From contig JAHIMW010000149.1 of assembly GCA_018896355.1 (NCBI GenBank), forward strand, positions 1 through 8,318: 8,318 nt of DNA, written 5' to 3'. The notes beneath the pieces were generated by a model. The model saw only the letters and a list, made by a program, of their open reading frames with translations. It did no database searches and was not told where the DNA came from. Shown one piece after another: positions 1-7,083 of this stretch; the first letter of the stretch is position 1, and each line of letters opens with the position of its first letter. Position numbers and translations under genes: made by a program. Source of the stretch: Pseudomonadota bacterium (GTDB taxonomy: Bacteria > Desulfobacterota > Syntrophia > Syntrophales > UBA5619).

Positions 1-1395
<1,395 letters not shown>

Positions 1396-1399
<4 letters not shown>

Positions 1400-1424
1400 C
1401 AAGATCCGGTGATGGGTATTAATA
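1396..1424 (+). promoter_or_regulatory. Sigma-70-type promoter for the CAT tRNA, -35 overlapping the rpoD stop codon
   Basis: A perfect -35 box, TTGACA, lies at 1396-1401 and contains the rpoD TGA. An A/T-rich -10-like stretch, TATTAATA, lies at 1417-1424; reading it as TTAATA (1419-1424) gives a 17-base spacer. The predicted transcription start near 1431 leaves about 30 bases of leader before the mature tRNA 5' end at 1461. The -10 is imperfect, so this is a prediction from position and sequence. Confidence 0.6.
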
Positions 1425-1460
1425 GGTTTCCGTTGATCAAATCTTAATTCATCCCGGAAA

Positions 1461-1536
1461 GGGCCCATAGCTCAATTGGTAGAGCCACCGGCTCATAACC
1501 GGTCGGTCCCTGGTTCGAATCCAGGTGGGCCCACCA
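1461..1536 (+). tRNA. tRNA with CAT anticodon (tRNA-Ile2 or elongator tRNA-Met)
   Basis: A complete 76-base cloverleaf with encoded CCA. The acceptor stem is GGGCCCA (1461-1467) paired with TGGGCCC (1526-1532), with discriminator A1533 and CCA 1534-1536. The D stem is GCTC/GAGC, the anticodon stem ACCGG/CCGGT (1487-1491/1499-1503), the anticodon CAT is at 1494-1496, and the T stem CCTGG/CCAGG encloses TTCGAAT. G1 pairs with C72 and the anticodon stem does not end in three G-C pairs, so it is not the initiator. C4-G69 and C5-G68 match the pairs that E. coli TilS uses to recognise minor tRNA-Ile, which is converted to lysidine at C34; the E. coli elongator Met tRNA has other pairs there. This favours tRNA-Ile2 but does not prove it. 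Confidence 0.95.
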
Positions 1537-1630
1537 GGGATGAAGAACAAGGGGAGAAGGACTGCGTGAGACGCGAATTTTCATGGATGATCACAGGACC
1601 GACAAAGCGGGGAAGAAGGGCAGCCTCGTA

Positions 1631-1661
1631 AAATGCACCAGTGGCTGGTGCATTTTTTTTT
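1631..1661 (+). terminator. Strong intrinsic terminator behind the CAT tRNA
   Basis: A perfect inverted repeat, AAATGCACCAG (1631-1641) and CTGGTGCATTT (1645-1655) around a TGG loop, runs into nine consecutive T (1653-1661). This is a textbook Rho-independent terminator on the + strand. It ends the tRNA transcript about 95 bases after the CCA, and lies only about 30 bases before the start codon of the zinc-ribbon gene. Confidence 0.9.
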
Positions 1662-1680
1662 CGGGACGCCCCAAGAATGA

Positions 1681-1690
1681 AGGAAAGGGG
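1681..1690 (+). promoter_or_regulatory. Ribosome binding site that decides the zinc-ribbon gene start
   Basis: AGGAAAGGGG lies just before the ATG at 1692, with AGGA seven bases away. The in-frame ATG at 1677 has only a weak CCCCAAGA before it, and an in-frame GTG at 1641 sits inside the terminator loop. The 1692 start also matches the MREEL-like beginning usual in this family. Confidence 0.6.
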
Positions 1691-1691
1691 G

Positions 1692-2411
1692 ATGCGGTTG
1701 AGAGAAGAGCTGGCACGCCTGATCGAACTGCAGAAGATGGAATCGGCGGCAGGCCGAATTCAGGCAAAGAAGAAGGACCTTCCGGTCCGGATAAAAACTC
1801 TGGAGGAGGAATTCAAGTCATTCTCGGCGATTGTGGATACGGAGCGGGAACAACTGGAAAGCTTGCGAAAACGCAGGCGCGAGAAGGACGTTCAGTTGCT
1901 CGCGGGGCAGGAGGCGCTGAAACGGACGAGGGAGAGGCTCTTTGAGGTCAAGACGAACAAAGAGTATCAGTCGATGCTGAAAGAGATCGAAGCTTCCGAG
2001 GCAAAGAACAGCCGCCTGGAGGATGAGATGATCTCCCTCCTCGATGAGCTCGACCATCTCGAAACCGCGCTGAAGACCGGCGAGGGGGAACTGGAAGCCC
2101 GTCGCCGGCGCTATGAAGAGGAGAAGGCGAGGCTGGAGGCGGAGCTGAGCTCCCTTGCGGGGGAACTGAATGTCTGCGTCCGGAAGGGCAGTGAACTGAA
2201 AAAGGAGATCCCTGCCGAACTCCTCCGGAAATACGAACAGATCAAAAGCGCCGGGCGCGGCGTAGCGGTGGTTGCGGTTTGGAAGGAGGTTTGCAACGGT
2301 TGTCACATGTCCATCCCTCCCCAGTTGTACAATGAATTGCAAAAATCGATGATGCTGACCACCTGTCCGAACTGCAACCGGATCATCTACTGGGAAAACC
2401 GGAACGGATGA
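1692..2411 (+). CDS. Zinc-ribbon, coiled-coil protein of the DUF164 / CT398 type
   Basis: A 239-residue protein in two parts. Residues 1 to about 180 are a charged helical hairpin (LREELARLIELQKMESAAGRIQ onward) rich in Glu, Lys and Arg, with heptad-like Leu spacing, which predicts a long antiparallel coiled coil. The C-terminus has a four-Cys zinc ribbon: CNGC at 201-204 and CPNC at 225-228, with the family-typical HMSIPPQLYNEL between them and IIYW after. Proteins of this type are widespread and about this length; no enzyme activity is expected and the cellular role is poorly defined. Chlamydial CT398 has been linked to sigma-54 and secretion proteins, which cannot be transferred here. It lies directly upstream of rnpB. 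No promoter is evident in the roughly 30 bases between the preceding terminator and the start, so it may depend on read-through or on a promoter inside 1537-1630. An upstream start at 1677 would add five residues. Confidence 0.88.
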   Translation: MRLREELARLIELQKMESAAGRIQAKKKDLPVRIKTLEEEFKSFSAIVDTEREQLESLRKRRREKDVQLLAGQEALKRTRERLFEVKTNKEYQSMLKEIEASEAKNSRLEDEMISLLDELDHLETALKTGEGELEARRRRYEEEKARLEAELSSLAGELNVCVRKGSELKKEIPAELLRKYEQIKSAGRGVAVVAVWKEVCNGCHMSIPPQLYNELQKSMMLTTCPNCNRIIYWENRNG

Positions 2412-2453
2412 GGATGAAGGATGAAGGATGAAGGATGAAGGATCAAGGATGAA
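2406..2453 (+). repeat. Short tandem repeat, 7-base unit GGATGAA, about seven copies
   Basis: Starting at 2406 the sequence reads GGATGA, then four exact GGATGAA copies (2412-2439), one GGATCAA variant (2440-2446) and a last GGATGAA (2447-2453), with a broken GGGATCA after it. The first partial unit contains the TGA stop of the zinc-ribbon gene (2409-2411). A slippage-generated repeat in the leader of rnpB is the simplest reading; copy number may vary between strains. Confidence 0.9.
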
Positions 2454-2485
2454 GGGATCATTGAAAAGAGATGTTGGAGAATAAG

Positions 2486-2868
2486 GGTGTCGGAGCAGAG
2501 CGGATGATCGCCGATCCGGGGAACCGGAGCGGAGGAAAGTCCGAACTCCACAGGGCAGGATGGTCGCTAACGGCGACTGGGGGCAACCCTAAGGAAAGTG
2601 CCACAGAAAAGATACCGCCCCTCCGCTTCAAGAGGGGTAAGGGTGAAAAGGCGAGGTAAGAGCTCACCAGTTTCCCGGGTGACCGGGAAAGCTTGGTAAA
2701 CCCCATCCGGAGCAAGACCAAATAGGAGAACGGGGCGGCCCGCCCCCATGTTCTCGGGTTGTGTCGCTTGAGGCGGCCGGCAACGGCCGTCCCAGAGGAA
2801 TGATCATCGCCGTCCCCCGGGCGACCGGGAGGCGGAACAGAATTCGGCTTACGATCTGCTCTGACACC
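2486..2868 (+). ncRNA. rnpB: RNase P RNA, bacterial class A
   Basis: This is the catalytic RNA of RNase P, which removes the 5' leaders of pre-tRNAs. The ends pair as helix P1: GGTGTCGGAGCAGA (2486-2499) with TCTGCTCTGACACC (2855-2868), with one G-U. After P1 and its strand come the universally conserved GAGGAAAGTCCGAACTCC (CR-I, half of P4, from about 2532), then GGCAACCCTAAGGAAAGTGCCACAGAAA (CR-II/III region, around 2582), the GGTAAGAGCTCACCAG stretch near 2655-2671, AGAGGAATGATCATCGCC near 2795, and ACAGAATTCGGCTTAC (CR-V, second half of P4) near 2837-2852. The length, about 383 nt, and the architecture fit class A. Exact ends are set from P1 pairing and could differ by a few bases. A terminator follows 12 bases downstream. 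Confidence 0.97.
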
Positions 2869-2879
2869 TTCCAATCTTT

Positions 2880-2921
2880 GCTCCCCTGAGAAGCACGGCG
2901 TCTTTTCAGGGGAGCTTTTTT
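2880..2921 (+). terminator. Intrinsic terminator of rnpB
   Basis: A ten-base perfect stem, GCTCCCCTGA (2880-2889) with TCAGGGGAGC (2906-2915), is followed by six T (2916-2921). The loop can extend the stem slightly (AAG with CTT). It lies directly after rnpB and about 26 bases before engB. Confidence 0.92.
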
Positions 2922-2947
2922 GACGCCCTTGCAAGAGGTTGCCGATT

Positions 2948-3553
2948 ATGAAAATTCTGTCCGCCGAGTTTGTGCTCTCCGCGAAAGAACCGGCCCATTA
3001 TCCGCCCGCCGGGCTTCCCGAGATCGCCTTTGCCGGACGATCAAACGTGGGGAAATCCTCCCTCATCAACACGCTCCTGAACCGGAAGAGGCTCGCCCGG
3101 ACCAGCAACACGCCGGGGCGGACGCAGGAGATCAATTTCTTCCGCGTCAACGAACGGTTCGCCTTCATCGATCTGCCCGGATACGGGTATGCGAAGGTCC
3201 CCGAGGCGGTCCGGAAACAGTGGGGGCCGATGGTCGAGACCTACCTGCGGGAGCGCGACACCCTGCGGCTCGTCGTTGTGATTCTCGACGTCCGGCGGGA
3301 TCCGTCGGGGGAGGACCTGCAACTCATTGAGTGGCTGCAATTTTACCGCATCCGTTTCCTCATCTGCCTGACGAAGACGGACAAGGTGTCGAGGAATGAG
3401 TTAGCGAACCGGCGGCGCCGGATCGGAGAGAGAATCAGCTTTTCTCCGGAACCGGCGCTCATGGCCTTCTCTGCGAAAACAGGCGAGGGGAAGGAGCTCC
3501 TCTGGCGGGAGATCCGCAAGACGTTGAAGATGGATCCCGACGATGATCGCTGA
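2948..3553 (+). CDS. engB: Ribosome biogenesis GTP-binding protein EngB (YihA/YsxC)
   Basis: A TRAFAC-class GTPase needed for assembly of the large ribosomal subunit. All five G motifs are visible in the 201-residue product: G1 GRSNVGKSS (30-38), G2 around TPGRTQ (55-60), G3 DLPGYG (75-80), G4 TKTD (142-145) and G5 SAK (175-177). The conserved PGRTQEINFF and DLPGYGYAKV stretches are signatures of EngB rather than Era or Der. Length is normal for the family. The ATG at 2948 was chosen because AAGAGG (2933-2938) is nine bases upstream; the in-frame TTG at 2939 touches that site and is unlikely. The gene sits behind the rnpB terminator, so it should have its own promoter, which I cannot place in the short gap. 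It converges on the minus-strand accessory genes with a 45-base gap. Confidence 0.97.
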   Translation: MKILSAEFVLSAKEPAHYPPAGLPEIAFAGRSNVGKSSLINTLLNRKRLARTSNTPGRTQEINFFRVNERFAFIDLPGYGYAKVPEAVRKQWGPMVETYLRERDTLRLVVVILDVRRDPSGEDLQLIEWLQFYRIRFLICLTKTDKVSRNELANRRRRIGERISFSPEPALMAFSAKTGEGKELLWREIRKTLKMDPDDDR

Positions 3554-3598
3554 TGGTCGGCCCGTGCCGATGAAGTGACTAAAATTTTTCTATACATC

Positions 3599-4420
3599 TC
3601 ACAGGTGATAAACTCTTACAAGCGCCTTCACTGTTGCGTTATCAACATCGAATTCCTGCGAAGGTTCCAGTGGATTGTCTGTATACTTCCAACTTTTTAC
3701 TTCCTTTTTACCTTGATTCCAGAGTACCCCAGTGGGCCATCTCCGCGGGATGGGCCTGTTGAAGAAAACTGCTGCGCCAAATGTTGGGCAGCCCCACTCC
3801 TTTGAAGCGCCGGCAAAGCCATGCTTCGCGAAGAATACCTCACTAGAGCTATTTTCACCCTTCGGATTGAACTTGTGCACGAGGTTCAACACGAAGTCGA
3901 TACCTGGGTTATCCAAGGATCTCTGCCTAATCCCAAAGCCGTCGTAGCATACGGCCAGAAACGCACATTTTCCAGATATCGTAAACATCCTTGGATACTG
4001 GCCCTCACCAATAAATGGGTCGGTAGCGGCATCGATGAAGTCAACTTCTTCCGCCGTTGGCTGAAACTTCCTGCCAATTGCAAGCACGCCGCGAGACCCG
4101 ACGGCAACGGCTATCTGATCCTTGGTGTCTCGTCCGTCTATCCCGAAGCACACGATCATCTCGTGTTTCGCCGATGTGATCATTTCACGCGTCTGTTCAG
4201 CAAAGGATTCGAGGCGGGTTGATGGTCGGCCTTTCGTCGTAGAGTAGCCGGCGGGGAAAATGAGCACGTCGGCTGTTCCAGCAGCTTCTCTTACCACCTC
4301 GCGCATGAGCGCGAACCTGCTTCGGTTGTCATAATTTCCATCTGAAGCGACGACGACCGTTGCTACACGGATCATGTCGGTTTTCAAATGCGGCTCTTTG
4401 GGCAGTAAGGGTTTGATCAT
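3599..4420 (-). CDS. Nitrilase-fold (carbon-nitrogen hydrolase-like) protein with altered active site
   Basis: A 273-residue protein resembling the carbon-nitrogen hydrolase superfamily, whose members use a Glu-Lys-Cys triad to cleave nitriles or amides. The N-terminal RVATVVVASDGNYDNR strand and helix start is followed by ADVLIFPAGY (50-59); most relatives have FPE at this point, so the Glu position is Ala57. A GRKFQPTAEEVDF segment carries a candidate catalytic Lys118, and KCAFLAVCYDGFG (151-163) matches the nucleophile elbow with Cys158 in the usual CYD setting. The later part (GASKEWGCPTFGAAVFFNRP) fits the subunit-core segment of the fold. With the Glu missing it may be inactive, or another acid may substitute. 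The start ATG lies 9 bases after the stop of the DUF2779 gene, with GAGG about nine bases upstream, so the two are probably co-transcribed. Fold assignment is by eye from motifs; substrate and role are unknown. Confidence 0.7.
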   Translation of the reverse strand: MIKPLLPKEPHLKTDMIRVATVVVASDGNYDNRSRFALMREVVREAAGTADVLIFPAGYSTTKGRPSTRLESFAEQTREMITSAKHEMIVCFGIDGRDTKDQIAVAVGSRGVLAIGRKFQPTAEEVDFIDAATDPFIGEGQYPRMFTISGKCAFLAVCYDGFGIRQRSLDNPGIDFVLNLVHKFNPKGENSSSEVFFAKHGFAGASKEWGCPTFGAAVFFNRPIPRRWPTGVLWNQGKKEVKSWKYTDNPLEPSQEFDVDNATVKALVRVYHL

Positions 4421-4429
4421 CTCATAACC

Positions 4430-5965
4430 TCAAATCAATTCACCAAGAGTCTCCAGAATCCGCACCATTGCCAGTGTATCCAATTTACAGTAGGCAAGCA
4501 GATTCTCCCGTATTTTCGCCAACTCTTCAGGATTGTCCTTCGCTGCGCCCATTTGATGGTAGGCATCCATCGCCGCACCACCGTCGGCAATCTCCAGATC
4601 TTCATAGGAAAGTTGCGGTACCAGGACCGGCAGTACATTTTTGATGGAATACGATCCTTTAAACTTCCAAAAGTAGACATCCCTCTGACGGAAAGGCACC
4701 ATCAGGTCTTGCATGTTATCTGTCCATTTTTCGATTGCCTTCTTGTGCTTGGGAAACTGAGTGGACAATTCCGTGAGCACCCTTTTTTCAAATGTCATGT
4801 TGTAGGTCAGGATGCAGACGTCATCCGGAATCTCGGTCAGCATTTTCTCTAAGAGCGGCTTTCGCGGGTCAATTCCAGAGTTAGCCAGGAATTCTGTATG
4901 GTAAAGTTTCCCACCTTTCTTGTTCTGGTAGTGCAACGAATACTGGAAAGGAACTTGTTGATAAGGTTTAACGCCATCGTAAAGAGGAATGGCGCTCATG
5001 AATGTCTCGAAGTCAAGAAAGTAGAGGGGGTATGAAAGCGTTTTGAGAAACTCCCTGATCTTTTTCTTATCAACGGCGTTTTGCTTCTTTGCGGTCGCCA
5101 CGACCTGTTGGCGCTGTGCCCTATTCAGCAGGTCAAGAGGGATATCCTTCTGTTTTATTATTGCCTGAGCATAGAGATCAAAGGGATTTACGCCTTTGCC
5201 GTACAGATCAAATACAGAGTCATCAGGGATGTGTTTCCAGCAATGGTCACAGAAGTCACATTCATAAGGGTCAGAACAGTGGGGGCCGATGTCGATCTTC
5301 GGAAGCTTTCCCTTGAGCATCCGCCGTTGTTTCTTCAACTGTTCGATGACAAAAAGCTGTTTCTCTTTTACCTGTTTGGTAATATCCTCACTGGTAAAGA
5401 GCTTTTGAACGTCCAGTGCCCCTTTTCTGACATACCCGCCGTTAATGTGGGATATGAATGCCTTGCCGACTTTAATCCCTGCGCCGGTAAGAATGTAATA
5501 CTGGAGGGCTGCGTCATCCACATAGACAGGATCGAGTTTTGTTCCTGCCTTAACCTCGTAAATTTCCCATCCCCGACTTCCCTTGTGCAGAATGTCAACC
5601 TTAACGAAAATCCCATCGTACTGAAATGATGCCTCGTAGATTACCTTGGATCCTTTTTTCATAGCCTCACTGGTAAGGCGCAACTGCTCCGCGACACCAT
5701 TTTCAGTTTCAATATACGGGACAAGAACACCATCGGGGAAAAGGCCCCTTGCTGATTCTCCCACCATGTTGCCGATATCGAAACGTTCCTGTGCTTCGGC
5801 AGCGGTCTCCTCCTTTAAATCGCGGTGGAACTTTTCTAAATATAAAGACTTGTGGCATTGCAGACCGCGGATATAAAGAGATTTACTGAGATAATTACTC
5901 GGCTTCTTTTTTGCGGATTTTGCGGATAATACGTTCCCATCTTCTTTTGACTTGATTGTTCTCAT
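4430..5965 (-). CDS. DUF2779 protein: Cas4-like Fe-S PD-(D/E)XK nuclease fused to a DEDD exonuclease-like domain
   Basis: A 511-residue two-domain nuclease candidate. The N-terminal half looks like a Cas4/AddB-type PD-(D/E)XK nuclease: Cys37 in GLQCHKSLYLEKF, active-site Asp124 in FVKVDIL, then YEVKAG with Glu137 and Lys139, and a Cys cluster C230-x5-C236-x2-C239-x2-C242 that, with Cys37, could hold a 4Fe-4S cluster. The C-terminal half, starting at YPLYFLDFETFMSAIPLYDG (about 312-331), carries the DUF2779 hallmark. LDFE gives Asp318 and Glu320 as exonuclease motif I, LTYNMTFEKR is the second motif region, and YCKLD (Tyr492, Asp496) matches the closing motif of DnaQ-like enzymes. Such proteins occur scattered in bacteria, often apart from CRISPR loci, and their biology is poorly known. 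The ATG at 5965 is preceded by AAAGGGGGT about eight bases away. No cas1, cas2 or repeat array is present. G+C is lower than in engB. Confidence 0.88.
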   Translation of the reverse strand: MRTIKSKEDGNVLSAKSAKKKPSNYLSKSLYIRGLQCHKSLYLEKFHRDLKEETAAEAQERFDIGNMVGESARGLFPDGVLVPYIETENGVAEQLRLTSEAMKKGSKVIYEASFQYDGIFVKVDILHKGSRGWEIYEVKAGTKLDPVYVDDAALQYYILTGAGIKVGKAFISHINGGYVRKGALDVQKLFTSEDITKQVKEKQLFVIEQLKKQRRMLKGKLPKIDIGPHCSDPYECDFCDHCWKHIPDDSVFDLYGKGVNPFDLYAQAIIKQKDIPLDLLNRAQRQQVVATAKKQNAVDKKKIREFLKTLSYPLYFLDFETFMSAIPLYDGVKPYQQVPFQYSLHYQNKKGGKLYHTEFLANSGIDPRKPLLEKMLTEIPDDVCILTYNMTFEKRVLTELSTQFPKHKKAIEKWTDNMQDLMVPFRQRDVYFWKFKGSYSIKNVLPVLVPQLSYEDLEIADGGAAMDAYHQMGAAKDNPEELAKIRENLLAYCKLDTLAMVRILETLGELI

Positions 5966-6023
5966 CGATTTTACCCCCTTTTAATCAGTTTGCGTCGTTT
6001 ATTCATCTCTGCTGGACATGGCC

Positions 6024-6788
6024 TTACAGTGCAAGAAATAGTGTTGTCATGAAATCCGGTCCATCTTCGGGCAGGATATGAAACGTAAACGCCTTATGAG
6101 CATCGGGCATGAGAAGATGTTCCGTTTCTTCCCAAAGCTCGTTTGCTTTCGGAATAGACAACACGTCGTCCCGACCCCAGAAGGACATCAGGATTCCCTG
6201 CGCCCGGCTAAGATCTGCCTTGTTTTCGCTGAGAAACTTTGAGAAGTTTTGCCGATAATGGTCTTGATCCGATGACATTTTCCCAACCTTTGTAACTTTT
6301 CCTGCGAATAATTGCTTTGTATCGGCAAGGTCATAACCGATCAGTGACCCTCTACTGTTCACGTTCCAGGGTGTGTGGATGAAAAAGATCTGCAAAGCCA
6401 GTTGCGCCACCTCGACCGGGTCAAAAGGTGACGGGCCAGGAAAGACAAGGCATTCGTCAGGGAAGGGCTGAAATGTTTCAGGGCAAATTCCTCGCTCATG
6501 ATCGATCCCAATTGTAGCCATCAAATAAGGCCTGCTCTCATGCAAAGCCTTTCGGGCCTCTTGCCAGCAAGGATCATCGACTGAACCGGCCAGGATGATG
6601 GAATGATCTCCCCCATCGAAACAAGCCATTTCAGTGAATGGAAATGTATGAATGCGGAGATGGCGCTGAGGATCATCATATTCCTCATCAAAAAAGTCAT
6701 CGCCCAAGCTTTCGTAAATCCTGGATAATTCAATGGCTGTCCTGTTCCCATCGTCGCCGGCGCCAACAAAATGAACACCTTCCTCCAT
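6024..6788 (-). CDS. Divergent, shortened FtsZ/tubulin-like protein lacking the GTP-binding signature loop
   Basis: A 254-residue protein that follows the FtsZ order in degenerate form. VHFVGAGDDGNRTAIEL (5-21) aligns with the FtsZ T1 segment (VIGVGGGGSNAV), with the central Gly pair replaced by Asp. HSIILAGSVDD (62-72) falls where FtsZ has FITAGMGGGTGTG; the T4 signature is absent. SLIGYDLADTKQLFAGK (148-164) matches the T7 loop of LINVDFADVRTVM: the Asn is lost, but Asp153 and Asp156, the pair that completes the neighbouring subunit's GTPase site, are kept. ADLSRAQGILMSFWGRDDVLSIPKANEL matches the FtsZ C-terminal domain (LSGARGVLVNITGG), and the protein ends near the last core strand with no tail or FtsA-binding peptide. 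It is about 60 residues shorter than the FtsZ core, mainly between T1 and T4. I chose the ATG at 6788 because a G-rich run lies five bases upstream; an ATG at 6812 has no ribosome site. Homology is inferred by eye, function unknown. Confidence 0.68.
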   Translation of the reverse strand: MEEGVHFVGAGDDGNRTAIELSRIYESLGDDFFDEEYDDPQRHLRIHTFPFTEMACFDGGDHSIILAGSVDDPCWQEARKALHESRPYLMATIGIDHERGICPETFQPFPDECLVFPGPSPFDPVEVAQLALQIFFIHTPWNVNSRGSLIGYDLADTKQLFAGKVTKVGKMSSDQDHYRQNFSKFLSENKADLSRAQGILMSFWGRDDVLSIPKANELWEETEHLLMPDAHKAFTFHILPEDGPDFMTTLFLAL

Positions 6789-6828
6789 GTGACCCCCCCG
6801 CTGCACAGACATAATCAAATGAATAAAA

Positions 6829-7047
6829 CTATAAACCGGATTGCTGCTTGATCTTCTTGTACTTCCCCCGCATGGCGAGGTAAGCAGGGAAGCCGACGAT
6901 CCACAGAAAGAGGGTCACAAAGAACCAACCCCAGGGTCCCATATTCGCCAACCCCTTGACCATACCCTTCTTTACGCCGATAGAACGGGCGTCGAAGAGC
7001 ACCCAGACGCTTGTTCCCAGAATAACCAACATAATGATCGTGTCCAT
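6829..7047 (-). CDS. Small protein with two membrane segments (unnamed conserved family)
   Basis: A 72-residue protein. Hydrophobic segment 1 is about residues 3-19 (TIIMLVILGTSVWVLFD) and segment 2 about 40-58 (GWFFVTLFLWIVGFPAYLA). A basic connector, DARSIGVKKGMVKGLANMGP, lies between them, and the C-terminus is rich in Lys (RGKYKKIKQQ). I recall proteins with this layout (a DA-x-x-IG-V-x-KG connector and GP-x-GWF entering the second helix) as small hypothetical membrane proteins in environmental bacteria, but I know no function. The positive-inside rule would put both connector and tail in the cytoplasm only if the second helix were re-entrant, so topology is unclear. The start is certain: AGGAGG (7053-7058) is five bases from the ATG, the best ribosome site in the right half. 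It sits 36 bases after the AAA+ gene and 40 before the FtsZ-like gene, making it a candidate membrane anchor for them. Confidence 0.85.
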   Translation of the reverse strand: MDTIIMLVILGTSVWVLFDARSIGVKKGMVKGLANMGPWGWFFVTLFLWIVGFPAYLAMRGKYKKIKQQSGL

Positions 7048-7052
7048 ACTTT

Positions 7053-7058
7053 CCTCCT
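7053..7058 (-). promoter_or_regulatory. Consensus Shine-Dalgarno site of the small membrane protein gene
   Basis: Reads AGGAGG on the minus strand within AAAGGAGGAAAGT, five bases before the ATG at 7047. It excludes the longer upstream reading that would add ten residues, and suggests high translation relative to the neighbouring genes. Confidence 0.85.
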
Positions 7059-7083
7059 TTTGTAAATGATTTTTCAAGTTCTT

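Noticed and set aside
1461..1536. Initiator tRNA-fMet
   Set aside because: It has a G1-C72 pair, while bacterial initiators have an unpaired position 1-72, and the anticodon stem lacks the three G-C pairs.
1641..1691. Upstream GTG (1641) or ATG (1677) start for the zinc-ribbon gene
   Set aside because: The GTG lies in the terminator loop and would translate its T run; the 1677 ATG has no good ribosome site. The ATG at 1692 has AGGAAAGGGG before it and matches the family start.
2458..2934. Minus-strand open frame of 158 codons
   Set aside because: It lies over rnpB and its terminator; long open frames are common by chance in structured G+C-rich RNA genes.
2939..2947. TTG start for engB
   Set aside because: It touches the AAGAGG ribosome site; the ATG at 2948 has the right spacing.
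3557..3589. Terminator for engB
   Set aside because: The stem is five pairs and the T run starts 15 bases later, so it is too weak to call.
3821..4222. Plus-strand open frame of 133 codons
   Set aside because: It is antisense to the nitrilase-fold gene, which shows recognisable family motifs; this frame shows none.
4430..5965. CRISPR-Cas locus because of the Cas4-like domain
   Set aside because: No cas1, cas2, effector genes or repeat-spacer array are present, and the DUF2779 fusion is not a CRISPR Cas4.
6789..6818. Longer FtsZ-like protein starting at TTG 6818 or ATG 6812
   Set aside because: Neither has a ribosome site and the added residues cross a seven-G run that better serves as the ribosome site for the ATG at 6788.
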